Part shown: positions 6,976 through 14,830 of the stretch, in pieces
Layout: the number at the start of each line of letters is the position of its first letter
Position numbering within the stretch: the first letter of the stretch is position 1
DNA from: an uncultured Eubacteriaceae bacterium
Lineage (GTDB): Bacteria; Bacillota; Clostridia; Eubacteriales; Eubacteriaceae
Assembly (NCBI GenBank): GCA_947630385.1
Contig: CANRHG010000025.1
Span: 1-16,025 of the forward strand
Direction: 5' to 3'
Length of the DNA: 16,025 nt
Translations under genes and position numbers: made by a program
Notes under the pieces: model-generated
The model's database searches: none
The model's input: the letters and a program-made list of their open reading frames with translations, nothing else
Told to the model about the DNA's origin: nothing

Positions 6976-7022
6976 TCCCCCAGTTTATTAAGCAGATCTA
7001 TGTTTCTTAACTGGGGGATTTT
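6976..7022 (+). terminator. GC-rich hairpin inside the operon, weak terminator or attenuator
   Basis: A perfect 10-bp stem (TCCCCCAGTT at 6976-6985, AACTGGGGGA at 7009-7018) encloses a 23-base loop and is followed by only four T. It is by far the most GC-rich spot in the surrounding AT-rich DNA. It sits between the first gene and the ribosome site of the second. With so short a T-tract, partial termination or transcript-end protection is more likely than full termination. Confidence 0.55.
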
Positions 7023-7045
7023 CCAGTATTTAATCAAAATTATAA

Positions 7046-7059
7046 AAGGAGATAAAGTG
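7046..7059 (+). promoter_or_regulatory. Shine-Dalgarno and GTG start
   Basis: AAGGAG at 7046-7051 lies five bases before GTG at 7057. This fixes the start of the zinc-ribbon protein: residues encoded further upstream in the same frame run through the hairpin at 6976-7018 and are not protein-like. Confidence 0.8.
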
Positions 7060-7878
7060 GCACTTATTGAATTAACTTGTAAACAATGTGGTGGTGATAT
7101 TGTTTTAGATGACTCGCAGGAATTTGGATATTGTGAATATTGTCATTCTAAAATAATGATTCAAGAAGAAAAAATTATTAATAATATAACCCAAAATATC
7201 ACAAAACACGTTTACGGAATTGAAAGTAAAGATGTTGATGAATTATTTAATGAAGCTAATCAATATTTAAACTTAAGAGATATTCGAAATGCTAACACAG
7301 CTTATAAAAAAATCATAAATATAGATCCAAATCTATGGTCAGCTTGGTTGGGTTATGCTTCTACTGGTGGAGATTTTAGAGATGGCTATTTATCTTGCGT
7401 CCCTGCCTACAGAAAAGCTTACAATTTGGCTTATACTCCAGAACAAAAGAAAAAAACATTTAATAGTTTAGTTAATGTTTTTCTTCCTGGAGATAGCCAT
7501 TTACAAAAAGCTTTATTAGAAGGATACGAACAAACTCCCACTTTTCAGAAAGATCAAGTTTTTGATACGGTTTTAAAAGTCGTAGGTTGTGACGAAACAG
7601 ATATAGCTCATCTAGCTATAGATTTAATGCCGAATTATTGGGCTTCACTTTTTTATTTAGCAAAAGTCCGTAAAGTTCGAGCCAGATGGACACAACTTGA
7701 GGGGTTATTTAAAAAGCGTTTAAATCCGTCTGCTGAAGAAGTAAAACAATTATTTCTTAAAGCTTACAATTTAGGGACAACCAGTGATAAAAATGAAATG
7801 ATTAATTACTTTAATAAAATGGCAAAAGACGATTCATATAAAGTTTTATTTACAGAAATACTTAAGGATGTTAAATAG
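7057..7878 (+). CDS. Zinc-ribbon and TPR-like repeat protein
   Basis: This 273-residue protein starts at GTG 7057. The first 30 residues form a zinc ribbon: C8-x2-C11 and C26-x2-C29. A short linker rich in I/N/T follows, then helical repeats. Residues about 65-105 (E-A-N-Q-Y-L-N-L-R-D, then A-N-T-A-Y-K-K-I-I-N-I-D-P-N-L-W-S-A-W) have the spacing of a tetratricopeptide repeat with the P-N-x-W-x-A-W join. The rest is helical with less clear repeats. There is no signal peptide or membrane segment. Zinc ribbons plus TPR-like repeats usually mean protein-protein scaffolding; here the likely partner is the SPFH protein encoded 20 bases downstream, which also ends in zinc ribbons. The actual role in secretion is unknown. 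Confidence 0.8.
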   Translation: MALIELTCKQCGGDIVLDDSQEFGYCEYCHSKIMIQEEKIINNITQNITKHVYGIESKDVDELFNEANQYLNLRDIRNANTAYKKIINIDPNLWSAWLGYASTGGDFRDGYLSCVPAYRKAYNLAYTPEQKKKTFNSLVNVFLPGDSHLQKALLEGYEQTPTFQKDQVFDTVLKVVGCDETDIAHLAIDLMPNYWASLFYLAKVRKVRARWTQLEGLFKKRLNPSAEEVKQLFLKAYNLGTTSDKNEMINYFNKMAKDDSYKVLFTEILKDVK

Positions 7879-7898
7879 ACTTAAAGAGAGATTTATCT

Positions 7899-9032
7899 AT
7901 GGCGATATTAGATAGAATAAAATTTGATGGAACTTTAGCAGGCCCGCAATGGTTAATATATAAAGAACCTTCCGATAATTTTGTCCTAGGATCTCAGCTT
8001 ATTGTAAATCAAGGACAAGAAGCTTTATTTTTTAAGGGGGGTGAAGCCCTAGATCTTTTCGGACCTGGGACCCATACATTAACAACTGGTAATTTACCTA
8101 TCTTAAATAAATTAGTAAATCTTCCCTTTGGTGGGAAAACTCCTTTTTCCGCAGAAGTTTATTTCATAAATAAAACAGCAAATTTAGAGTTAAAATGGGG
8201 AACTACTACACCGATTCCTATAGAAGATCCAAAATATGGAGTTATTTTAAATATTGGAGCTAGAGGCCAATATGGAATTACAATCAAAGACTCTAGAACT
8301 TTTGTATCTCAGATAATTGGCGCTATTCCTGGAGGAACAGTTACTAATTACCAGATCATTTTAAAATATTTTAACGGTTTAATAAATTCAGTTATTAAAA
8401 GTGTAACTGCTGAATACTTAATAAAGAAGAATATTTCTTTTCTTGAAGTATCGATGTATTTAACTGAGATATCTGAGGCTTTTAAAGAAAAGTTAGAAGA
8501 AGAATTTGAAAGATTTGGAATAGAAATCATTAATTTCTTTTGTGAATCAATCGCTCCTCGTCCTGAAGAATATAGAAAGTTACAAAAATATAAAGAAGAA
8601 TTAGCTTTAGGGGGAGATTTTTATACTCAAAGAAGGTCTTTAGATATTTTAGAAAAACTTGCAGATAATCCATCTTCTGGAAGTGTTGCAAACGCTGGAA
8701 TAGGATTAGGTATGGGTTTAGGTACAGCAGGACAATTTGGAAGGGCTTTTTCAGAAATAGGACAAAATGTCTCAACAAATCAATATCAGGAAACAGTTAA
8801 TTGTCCTAAATGTGGAAGTCTGAATAAAAAAAGTGATAAATTTTGCTCCAACTGTGGAGAAAAAATCATAACAGAGATTACTTGCCCAAATTGTGGAAGT
8901 ACTATACCATCTTCTTCCAAATTTTGTAGTGAATGTGGTCAACCAATTGGAAATAAAAGTTGTAGTAAATGTGGTAAAGAAAACCCTGCTACTGCTAAAT
9001 TTTGTAATGAATGTGGAAACGCTTTTTCTTAA
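7899..9032 (+). CDS. SPFH-domain protein with three C-terminal zinc ribbons (YdjI-like)
   Basis: This 377-residue protein belongs to the group typed by Bacillus subtilis YdjI, sometimes annotated as 'virion core protein'. Residues 25-215 form an SPFH (band 7) domain: S-Q-L-I-V-N-Q-G-Q-E-A-L-F-F, G-P-G-T-H-T-L near 55-61, P-I-P-I-E-D-P-K-Y, and a helix to about 210. Then comes a Gly-rich linker (G-L-G-M-G-L-G, around 269-275). Three zinc ribbons follow: C302/C305-C316/C319, C329/C332-C343/C346 and C355/C358-C369/C372. There is no transmembrane segment. Known YdjI binds the membrane through partners and recruits the PspA-like protein YdjF. Here it sits 11 bases upstream of the T7SS motor gene, suggesting a membrane scaffold or stress-guard role for this machine; that is inference. 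Only a weak ribosome site is seen. Confidence 0.87.
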   Translation: MAILDRIKFDGTLAGPQWLIYKEPSDNFVLGSQLIVNQGQEALFFKGGEALDLFGPGTHTLTTGNLPILNKLVNLPFGGKTPFSAEVYFINKTANLELKWGTTTPIPIEDPKYGVILNIGARGQYGITIKDSRTFVSQIIGAIPGGTVTNYQIILKYFNGLINSVIKSVTAEYLIKKNISFLEVSMYLTEISEAFKEKLEEEFERFGIEIINFFCESIAPRPEEYRKLQKYKEELALGGDFYTQRRSLDILEKLADNPSSGSVANAGIGLGMGLGTAGQFGRAFSEIGQNVSTNQYQETVNCPKCGSLNKKSDKFCSNCGEKIITEITCPNCGSTIPSSSKFCSECGQPIGNKSCSKCGKENPATAKFCNECGNAFS

Positions 9033-9043
9033 TCTTAATATAG

Positions 9044-12000
9044 ATGGTTAGAAGTAAAAAAGATTATTTAGTTACTTTTTTTTATGATTCTTCAATAACG
9101 AGAATTCCTCTTAGTGAGATCTTAGAAAATAAAAATAATTCGCTTTTTTTTGAAGATTTAGGTTTACCGATTGATTTTAATTTATCAATTGAATTGCTTC
9201 AGACGAATGAATCTAGTGATTATTTTCTAACTGTTAAACCTCATGATTCTTATCAACCTTTTTTAAATAAAGAAATAATAAGTAAAAACGAACAAATTAA
9301 AGACGGGGACTATATAACTTTTAAAAAAGCTAATAATAGAATAAACGTTTTTTTTCAAGATTTAGAGAATTTAAAAATTGGTCATAATAAGTACTTCTTT
9401 CCAAATGAAAGTGAGTATTTTATTGGAAGAAACGATGAGAACGATATCATTTATAGAAACAATTACATTTCTAGAAGTCAACATGTTGGCCTATATAAAG
9501 ACAAATCTGGAAGAGCTATAGTAAAAGAATTAAAGCCGCTTGGGAAATTATATGTAAATGGGCATCGTTGTTCAGAAAAAAAATTAAATCTGTATGACGA
9601 AATTTACATTATGGGGCTAACAATAGTCTATTTGGATAAGAAGATTGCTATATCCAAAAATGCTACTGTAAACAATTTAATTTTAGAAAATAATGAACTT
9701 TTAGACAGTCCTTATCCTATTTCCAATAATAAAACATTTGTTAGAACTCCTAGAATTGTAAAGTCTTTAAAAGACGATGAAGTTGAAATTAGTCCTCCTC
9801 CCACTCCTAAACATTTTGATAAAACTCCAGCTATTTTAACCTTAGGTCCTAGTATAACCATGGGAATTATTATGTTAGCTAGTACAGCTCTTTCGATATT
9901 TAGCGCTGCCAATGGAGGTAATTTGTTAAGTATCTTAGGTAGTGCTTTTGTGGCTGTAGGTATGCTAATTGGAACATTTCTATGGCCGACTTTATTACGA
10001 AGTTATCAAAAAAGAAGTATTAAAGCTGAAGAAAAGTTTAGAGTTGAAAAATACAATCAATATATCAATAAAATAGATAAAGAATTAGAGAAAAAAAGAG
10101 AACGATCGATTGCTTTACTTAACAATGAACTTTATCCGGACCCAGGAACTCTATTAAAGTATTTAGATAATGATAGGATGATGTTTCATTTATGGGAACG
10201 TTCGACTGAGGATTCAGATTTTCTTTTAGTCAGGTTGGGGCTGGGACAAAGAGATTTCAATGTAAAACTTAAAATACCAAAAGAGGAATTTCAATTAGAG
10301 GAAGATTCTTTAAAAGATTTACCGAGTAATCTTAAGAAAAAATATAATTCGATAACAAATGTTCCTATAACTATAAATCTAAAAGATAACAAAACAATTG
10401 GCTTAGTAGGGCATCAGGAGAAAATTGATTTAGTTCTTGATGAAATTATATTAAATTTAATCGCTTTACATTCTTACGATGAAGTAAAGCTAGTTTTTAT
10501 TAGCTCTCCTGGTGAAGCTTATAAGTTTAAAGCCTTCAAGAATTTGCCTCATACTTGGAGTAATGATAAAAGAATAAGATATTTCGCAACAAATAAAGAA
10601 GAAGTTCATTATATTTTTAATGAGATAAATGAAGAATTAGAAATACAAAAAGAAAAAGAAAATTCAGAGGAGAATTCTCCTTATTATATTTTTATTATTT
10701 CGAGTCCAGATTTACTAGAGAAAGAATCATTTTCGAGATATTTATATAAAAGCGACGAAACTTTAAAATTCACTTCAATTTTTGCTTACGGTGATATTAA
10801 TAAATTACCTAAATCCACTGAAACAATTATTCAAAGTGATAATTATAGAATAGGCTTTTATACAAAAAATGAAAATGAAAACAAATTTATTAGATTTAAT
10901 TTAGATTCCTTTGATAGAGAGCGTTTAGAAAAGTTTGCTTTAAATTTATCTAAATTATCTATTAAACATGAATTAGGTGAGATGAGTATTCCAGAAAAAA
11001 TTTCTTTTTTGGAAATGTTTAAAGTCGGAAATGTAGAAGATTTAAATATTCGTGAAAATTGGGAGAATAATCATGCCGATAAATCACTTGCGGTTCCAAT
11101 AGGAGTAATGGGAGGAAATGAAACTTTCGATTTAGATTTACATGAAGATTATCATGGGAGTCACGGGCTTGTAGCTGGTACTACAGGTTCCGGTAAGAGT
11201 GAATTTCTCCAGTCTTTTGTTCTTTCTTTATCTACATTTTATAGCCCTAACGAAGTTGCTTTTGTGCTTATTGATTTTAAAGGAGGAGATATGGCCCGTC
11301 CTTTTATTGAAAAAACCTTTTCTCCTGCCTTGCCACATTTAGCCGCTACAATTTCAAATCTAACTACGAATATTTTATATAGAGCTCTAATATCAATTGA
11401 TGCTGAAATTAATAGAAGGCAAGAAATTATAAATCAATCAGCTTTAAAATTAGGATTAAGTAAACTAGATATTAACGGTTATCAAAAGTATTTTAAGGAA
11501 GGTAAATTAACAGTTCCTCTTCCTCACTTAGTTATCATAATAGATGAATTTGCACAACTTAGAACAGAACAACCCGATTTTTTAGATGAACTCAAAAGAG
11601 TAGCTCAAGTAGGGCGAAGTAGTGGAATACATCTAATCTTAGCTACGCAGCGACCAACTGGGATTGTAGATCCTCAAATCTGGAGTAATTCTAAATTTAA
11701 GATCTGTTTAAGAGTAGCAGATAAACAAGATAGTATTGAAATTATAAATAAACCTGATGCAGCTCTAATTAAAAATCCAGGTCGTTTTTACGTTCAAATT
11801 GGATACGATGAAATATTTGATTATGTTCAATCAGGTTATAGCGGAGCTCCTTATTATCCTACAAAACGTTATATTTCTGATAACGATGTAACCGTTAAAA
11901 TGATTGACAATGTAGCTCGAACTATAGGAAGCGAAAAAATTGATCAATCTATTAAAGATTATGAACAAAGTCAAATTGAAGCCGTTACAAAAGAAATAAT

Positions 12001-13630
12001 AAAAGTTAGTCAAGAAAAAAATCTTAAAGCTAAACCTTTATGGCTTCCGGTACTTAAGGAAAAAATAGTATTAAGTGAAATAAAAAAAGAAGAAAAAGGT
12101 TTATGTAGTGCAACTGTAGGAATATTAGATTTTATAAAAGAACAAGAACAGAGTCCTTTAACAATAAATTTTGATAAGACAGGTAATATTATTCTTTACG
12201 GCGCGGGAGGAATGGGTAAAACAACGTTTATTGATACGTTAATTTACTCTATGATAGTAGATTATAAATATACTCCAGAAGAACTTAATATTTACGCTTT
12301 TGACTTTTCTGGAAGAAATTTAGGTTATCTTAACGAATTACCCCATTGTGGGGGGACAGCTTTTATTGATGAAAGTGAAAAATTAAACGAGATAATAAAA
12401 ATTTTAAAAAGAACGATAGAAGAGCGAAAAATTATTTTTCAAGAATATTCTACCTCTAATTTTAGAGATTTTAGAAAAAGTAATTTAGAGTCTCTGCCAG
12501 CAATCCTAGTCGTAATAGATAATTATGCTCCTTTCCATGATAGATATCCAGAACTCGTCGATGAACTATTAGAGATTATAAGTTCAGGAAACACCTACGG
12601 GATCTATTTTTTAATTACTGGAGTAACGAAAAATTCCATTTATTATAAGATAATAGATAACGTTTCTAGTTTTTATACCTTAAGATTAAATGATCCTAAT
12701 AATTATATTGATATTCATAATTTAAGATCTCCTATTATACCAGAGAATATTCCAGGTAGGGGCATCACAAAAGTAGAAAAACAAATCGTTGAATTTCAAT
12801 TTGCTTTACCATTAGAAAATAAAGACGGTTCTTCATATTTAAATAATATAAAAGCTCTGTATAAAAAAATTCGAGAAGAATGGAAAGGCAGATTACCAAC
12901 TTCAATTAATAGAAAAGAAAATATTAAAGAAAATCATAATTCAGATTATGATGATAAAATAGAATCTAACATTTTAGAGCCGATTGAATCAAATGAGAAT
13001 AGTCTAATTCTTGCTGAATCAGAATCTGGTTTATTAAAATATGGTTTAAATTTAACTGAAGACTTCAAATTAAGTCTTTATATGAATAAAAAAGAAGAGT
13101 TTATTAAATTTTACGAGAGAATTATTAATAATTTAGATAAACATAACAAAAAATGTTTATTTATAGATATTGCAAGTAGTTTTGAGTATTTTAAAGATAA
13201 AGAATCTATTGTTTACGTAAACAATTCGAAAAGACTTGATAAAATTATTGAACTTCTTCGACCTTCATTAAATGATAGACTTGAAAAAATAGACAAGAAT
13301 CATGAACAAATTTTTATTATTATTCCTGAATATTCTAAATTTTTTGAAACCATAACAGACGAACAAGCTACTTTCTTTCGAAAACTTGTACATTATATTA
13401 ATAAACCAGAATATGGAATCTATTTTATTAGTGGCTTTGATTTTACTAAGGAAAGAAACAATGATAGTTTATTTATGACTTTATTTGTCCACTGTAAGAA
13501 TTCTCTCATTGCTCCAAATGCTTATAACGAAGTTACTAAAAAAGTTGAATATTTGCCAATAATAAAGGAATTTAAAGAAGATCAATATTATTTTATAAAA
13601 GATGATAAAAATTTTGGTTTTTTTCAATGA
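9044..13630 (+). CDS. essC: Type VII secretion motor ATPase EssC (FtsK/SpoIIIE family)
   Basis: This 1528-residue protein has the EssC layout and length. Residues 1-100 resemble a first, degenerate FHA domain. A second FHA spans about 105-205, with G128-R129, S-R-S-Q-H at 143-147 and V-N-G; S-to-H spacing is one residue longer than canonical. Two membrane helices lie near 263-285 and 292-316. The first FtsK-type ATPase has Walker A G712-T-T-G-S-G-K-S719 and Walker B I-I-I-D834-E835. The second has G1053-A-G-G-M-G-K-T1060 but Walker B V-V-I-D1159-N, lacking the catalytic Glu. A third domain (about 1310-1528) has no P-loop. EssC is the membrane-bound motor that recognises WXG100 substrates. No clear Shine-Dalgarno. 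Its stop overlaps the next start by four bases (ATGA), implying coupled translation. Confidence 0.95.
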   Translation: MVRSKKDYLVTFFYDSSITRIPLSEILENKNNSLFFEDLGLPIDFNLSIELLQTNESSDYFLTVKPHDSYQPFLNKEIISKNEQIKDGDYITFKKANNRINVFFQDLENLKIGHNKYFFPNESEYFIGRNDENDIIYRNNYISRSQHVGLYKDKSGRAIVKELKPLGKLYVNGHRCSEKKLNLYDEIYIMGLTIVYLDKKIAISKNATVNNLILENNELLDSPYPISNNKTFVRTPRIVKSLKDDEVEISPPPTPKHFDKTPAILTLGPSITMGIIMLASTALSIFSAANGGNLLSILGSAFVAVGMLIGTFLWPTLLRSYQKRSIKAEEKFRVEKYNQYINKIDKELEKKRERSIALLNNELYPDPGTLLKYLDNDRMMFHLWERSTEDSDFLLVRLGLGQRDFNVKLKIPKEEFQLEEDSLKDLPSNLKKKYNSITNVPITINLKDNKTIGLVGHQEKIDLVLDEIILNLIALHSYDEVKLVFISSPGEAYKFKAFKNLPHTWSNDKRIRYFATNKEEVHYIFNEINEELEIQKEKENSEENSPYYIFIISSPDLLEKESFSRYLYKSDETLKFTSIFAYGDINKLPKSTETIIQSDNYRIGFYTKNENENKFIRFNLDSFDRERLEKFALNLSKLSIKHELGEMSIPEKISFLEMFKVGNVEDLNIRENWENNHADKSLAVPIGVMGGNETFDLDLHEDYHGSHGLVAGTTGSGKSEFLQSFVLSLSTFYSPNEVAFVLIDFKGGDMARPFIEKTFSPALPHLAATISNLTTNILYRALISIDAEINRRQEIINQSALKLGLSKLDINGYQKYFKEGKLTVPLPHLVIIIDEFAQLRTEQPDFLDELKRVAQVGRSSGIHLILATQRPTGIVDPQIWSNSKFKICLRVADKQDSIEIINKPDAALIKNPGRFYVQIGYDEIFDYVQSGYSGAPYYPTKRYISDNDVTVKMIDNVARTIGSEKIDQSIKDYEQSQIEAVTKEIIKVSQEKNLKAKPLWLPVLKEKIVLSEIKKEEKGLCSATVGILDFIKEQEQSPLTINFDKTGNIILYGAGGMGKTTFIDTLIYSMIVDYKYTPEELNIYAFDFSGRNLGYLNELPHCGGTAFIDESEKLNEIIKILKRTIEERKIIFQEYSTSNFRDFRKSNLESLPAILVVIDNYAPFHDRYPELVDELLEIISSGNTYGIYFLITGVTKNSIYYKIIDNVSSFYTLRLNDPNNYIDIHNLRSPIIPENIPGRGITKVEKQIVEFQFALPLENKDGSSYLNNIKALYKKIREEWKGRLPTSINRKENIKENHNSDYDDKIESNILEPIESNENSLILAESESGLLKYGLNLTEDFKLSLYMNKKEEFIKFYERIINNLDKHNKKCLFIDIASSFEYFKDKESIVYVNNSKRLDKIIELLRPSLNDRLEKIDKNHEQIFIIIPEYSKFFETITDEQATFFRKLVHYINKPEYGIYFISGFDFTKERNNDSLFMTLFVHCKNSLIAPNAYNEVTKKVEYLPIIKEFKEDQYYFIKDDKNFGFFQ

Positions 13631-13875
13631 ATACTATAACAATTAACATTTACATTCCAACTCTTGGAAGTGATTTTGACTTTACAGTTCCTTTAAATAT
13701 GCAAATTTCTGATGTTATATTCTTAATAATGAATATTTTAAACTCAAAGTTTGGTGTAAATATAATTGACAATAATTTAGATTTAATTGAGAGAGAGACT
13801 AACCAAAAATTAAACGGAAATGCTACTTTTTCTGAGTATGAACTCTCAGATAATAGCGAGCTTTTATTGTTGTAA
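13627..13875 (+). CDS. esaB: EsaB/YukD ubiquitin-like T7SS protein
   Basis: This 82-residue protein is of YukD/EsaB size and fold pattern: a beta hairpin at the start (I-T-I-N-I-Y-I-P and F-D-F-T-V-P-L), a helix (S-D-V-I-F-L-I-M-N-I-L), then L-I-E-R-E-T-N-Q-K-L and a final strand ending E-L-L-L-L, as in ubiquitin-like folds. There is no conserved C-terminal Gly-Gly, in line with the family not being a conjugated modifier. EsaB is a required cytoplasmic component of T7SSb and is usually encoded beside the motor gene. Translation is probably coupled to essC by the four-base ATGA overlap. Two bases separate it from the next gene. Confidence 0.87.
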   Translation: MNTITINIYIPTLGSDFDFTVPLNMQISDVIFLIMNILNSKFGVNIIDNNLDLIERETNQKLNGNATFSEYELSDNSELLLL

Positions 13876-13877
13876 AA

Positions 13878-14171
13878 ATGAAATATAGAATTAATTACGA
13901 CAAAGTAAAATCTCAAATTACATCTGTAAAAACAAATATTGAAGATTTAAATAAGGAATTAAAGAAAATAGACAAAATCGAGGCAGATTTAAAATCATCG
14001 TGGCAAGGAGAAGCTTCATCACAATTCCAAGAAAAACTAAGGGGATTAAAATCTGAATTACTAAGAACAAAAAATCAGATGGAAAAATTAGTCGACACTA
14101 TACAATTTACTGTAGATCGAATAAAAAAGGAAGATGATGAAAATAGGCAAAAGGCTTACAATTTAAATTAA
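13878..14171 (+). CDS. WXG100 family protein with W-Q-G motif
   Basis: This 97-residue protein has two helices joined by a turn holding W42-Q43-G44 (S-S-W-Q-G-E-A-S), the typical WXG100 signature with a downstream A-S-x-x-F. Helix 1 covers about residues 5-38 and helix 2 about 46-90, both with heptad-like hydrophobics. It ends without a clear Y-x-x-x-D/E export motif. WXG100 proteins form four-helix dimers and are carried out by EssC. It follows esaB by two bases, with no Shine-Dalgarno of its own, which suggests coupled and lower expression than the two WXG100-like genes behind it. It is probably the EsxA-like partner for one of those or for the large effector. Confidence 0.9.
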   Translation: MKYRINYDKVKSQITSVKTNIEDLNKELKKIDKIEADLKSSWQGEASSQFQEKLRGLKSELLRTKNQMEKLVDTIQFTVDRIKKEDDENRQKAYNLN

Positions 14172-14185
14172 AAAGGAGTTATCAA

Positions 14186-14500
14186 ATGGCAGGAACGAAT
14201 TTTGATATAACACCTGAAGAACTAGAATCTTCAGCTAGTAAAGTAGAAAATCAAGCAAAAGATTTTATAAAAGCTTATAACAATGTTTATACAGCTGTTC
14301 AAGATTTAAGAGTTAATTATAAAGGACAAGCAAGTGATGCTTTTAATCAACGTATCGAAAGCTATAAGTCAACTTTTACAGCTGCCGATAAAGCTTTACA
14401 AAAATACGTAGATTTTTTAAGAGAATACGCTCAAAAAATGAAAAGTGTAGAAAACGATCTAACAAGCAGAGCCAGTTCTCTTAAGACTGGTGGAAATTAA
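14186..14500 (+). CDS. WXG100-like protein with Y-K-G in place of W-x-G
   Basis: This 104-residue protein has the helix-turn-helix outline of WXG100 proteins, but the turn reads N-Y45-K46-G47-Q-A-S-D-A-F. The Gly and the A-S-x-A-F context are kept, while Trp is replaced by Tyr. Helix 1 spans about 9-42 and helix 2 about 50-95; the tail is Ser/Gly rich. A strong AAAGGAG site at 14172-14178, seven bases before the ATG, points to high expression. It is likely a secreted substrate or a dimer partner, with surface chemistry different from the WQG protein before it. It is cotranscribed, with 14-base spacing upstream and 12 downstream. Confidence 0.85.
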   Translation: MAGTNFDITPEELESSASKVENQAKDFIKAYNNVYTAVQDLRVNYKGQASDAFNQRIESYKSTFTAADKALQKYVDFLREYAQKMKSVENDLTSRASSLKTGGN

Positions 14501-14512
14501 AGGAGGATTTTT

Positions 14513-14818
14513 ATGGCACAAGTAGTTGTAGATTCAGGTGTACTAAGAGATAAAGCGCAAATGCTCTTATCAGCTGCAACAAATATTTCAAATGCTTATA
14601 CTACAATGCTTAATGAAGTTAATTCGACAGCTAATAAGATGAAAGGAACGACGATAACGACACAGCAAAAACAATTTGCTGGTATGCAAAAAAATTTTGA
14701 ACAATTTGCAAAGGATATGCAAGAATATGGTAATTTCCTAACTCAAGCAGCAGAAGGTTACGATGCTGCAGAAAAAGAAGGAACAGCAAAAGCTCAAGAA
14801 CAAGGAAAAATATTCTAA
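14513..14818 (+). CDS. WXG100-like protein with M-K-G turn and Y-x-x-x-E tail
   Basis: This 101-residue protein has a helix, a turn and a second helix with the size and position of a WXG100 protein. The turn reads K-M43-K44-G45, with a short T-T-I-T-T insert after it. The C-terminal end carries Y82-D-A-A-E86, matching the Y-x-x-x-D/E export signal known from type VII substrates, followed by a Lys/Glu/Gln-rich tail. A perfect AGGAGG at 14501-14506 lies six bases before the ATG. Of the three small proteins, this one keeps the best-looking export signal but the least typical turn. It may pair with the YKG or WQG protein, or act as a chaperone-partner for the effector gene 12 bases downstream. 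Confidence 0.8.
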   Translation: MAQVVVDSGVLRDKAQMLLSAATNISNAYTTMLNEVNSTANKMKGTTITTQQKQFAGMQKNFEQFAKDMQEYGNFLTQAAEGYDAAEKEGTAKAQEQGKIF

Positions 14819-14830
14819 ATTAATTATTTT

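Noticed and set aside
6973..7056. Upstream TTG start for the zinc-ribbon protein
   Set aside because: It would put a strong hairpin in the coding sequence and add a non-conserved hydrophobic leader; GTG at 7057 has AAGGAG at the right distance.
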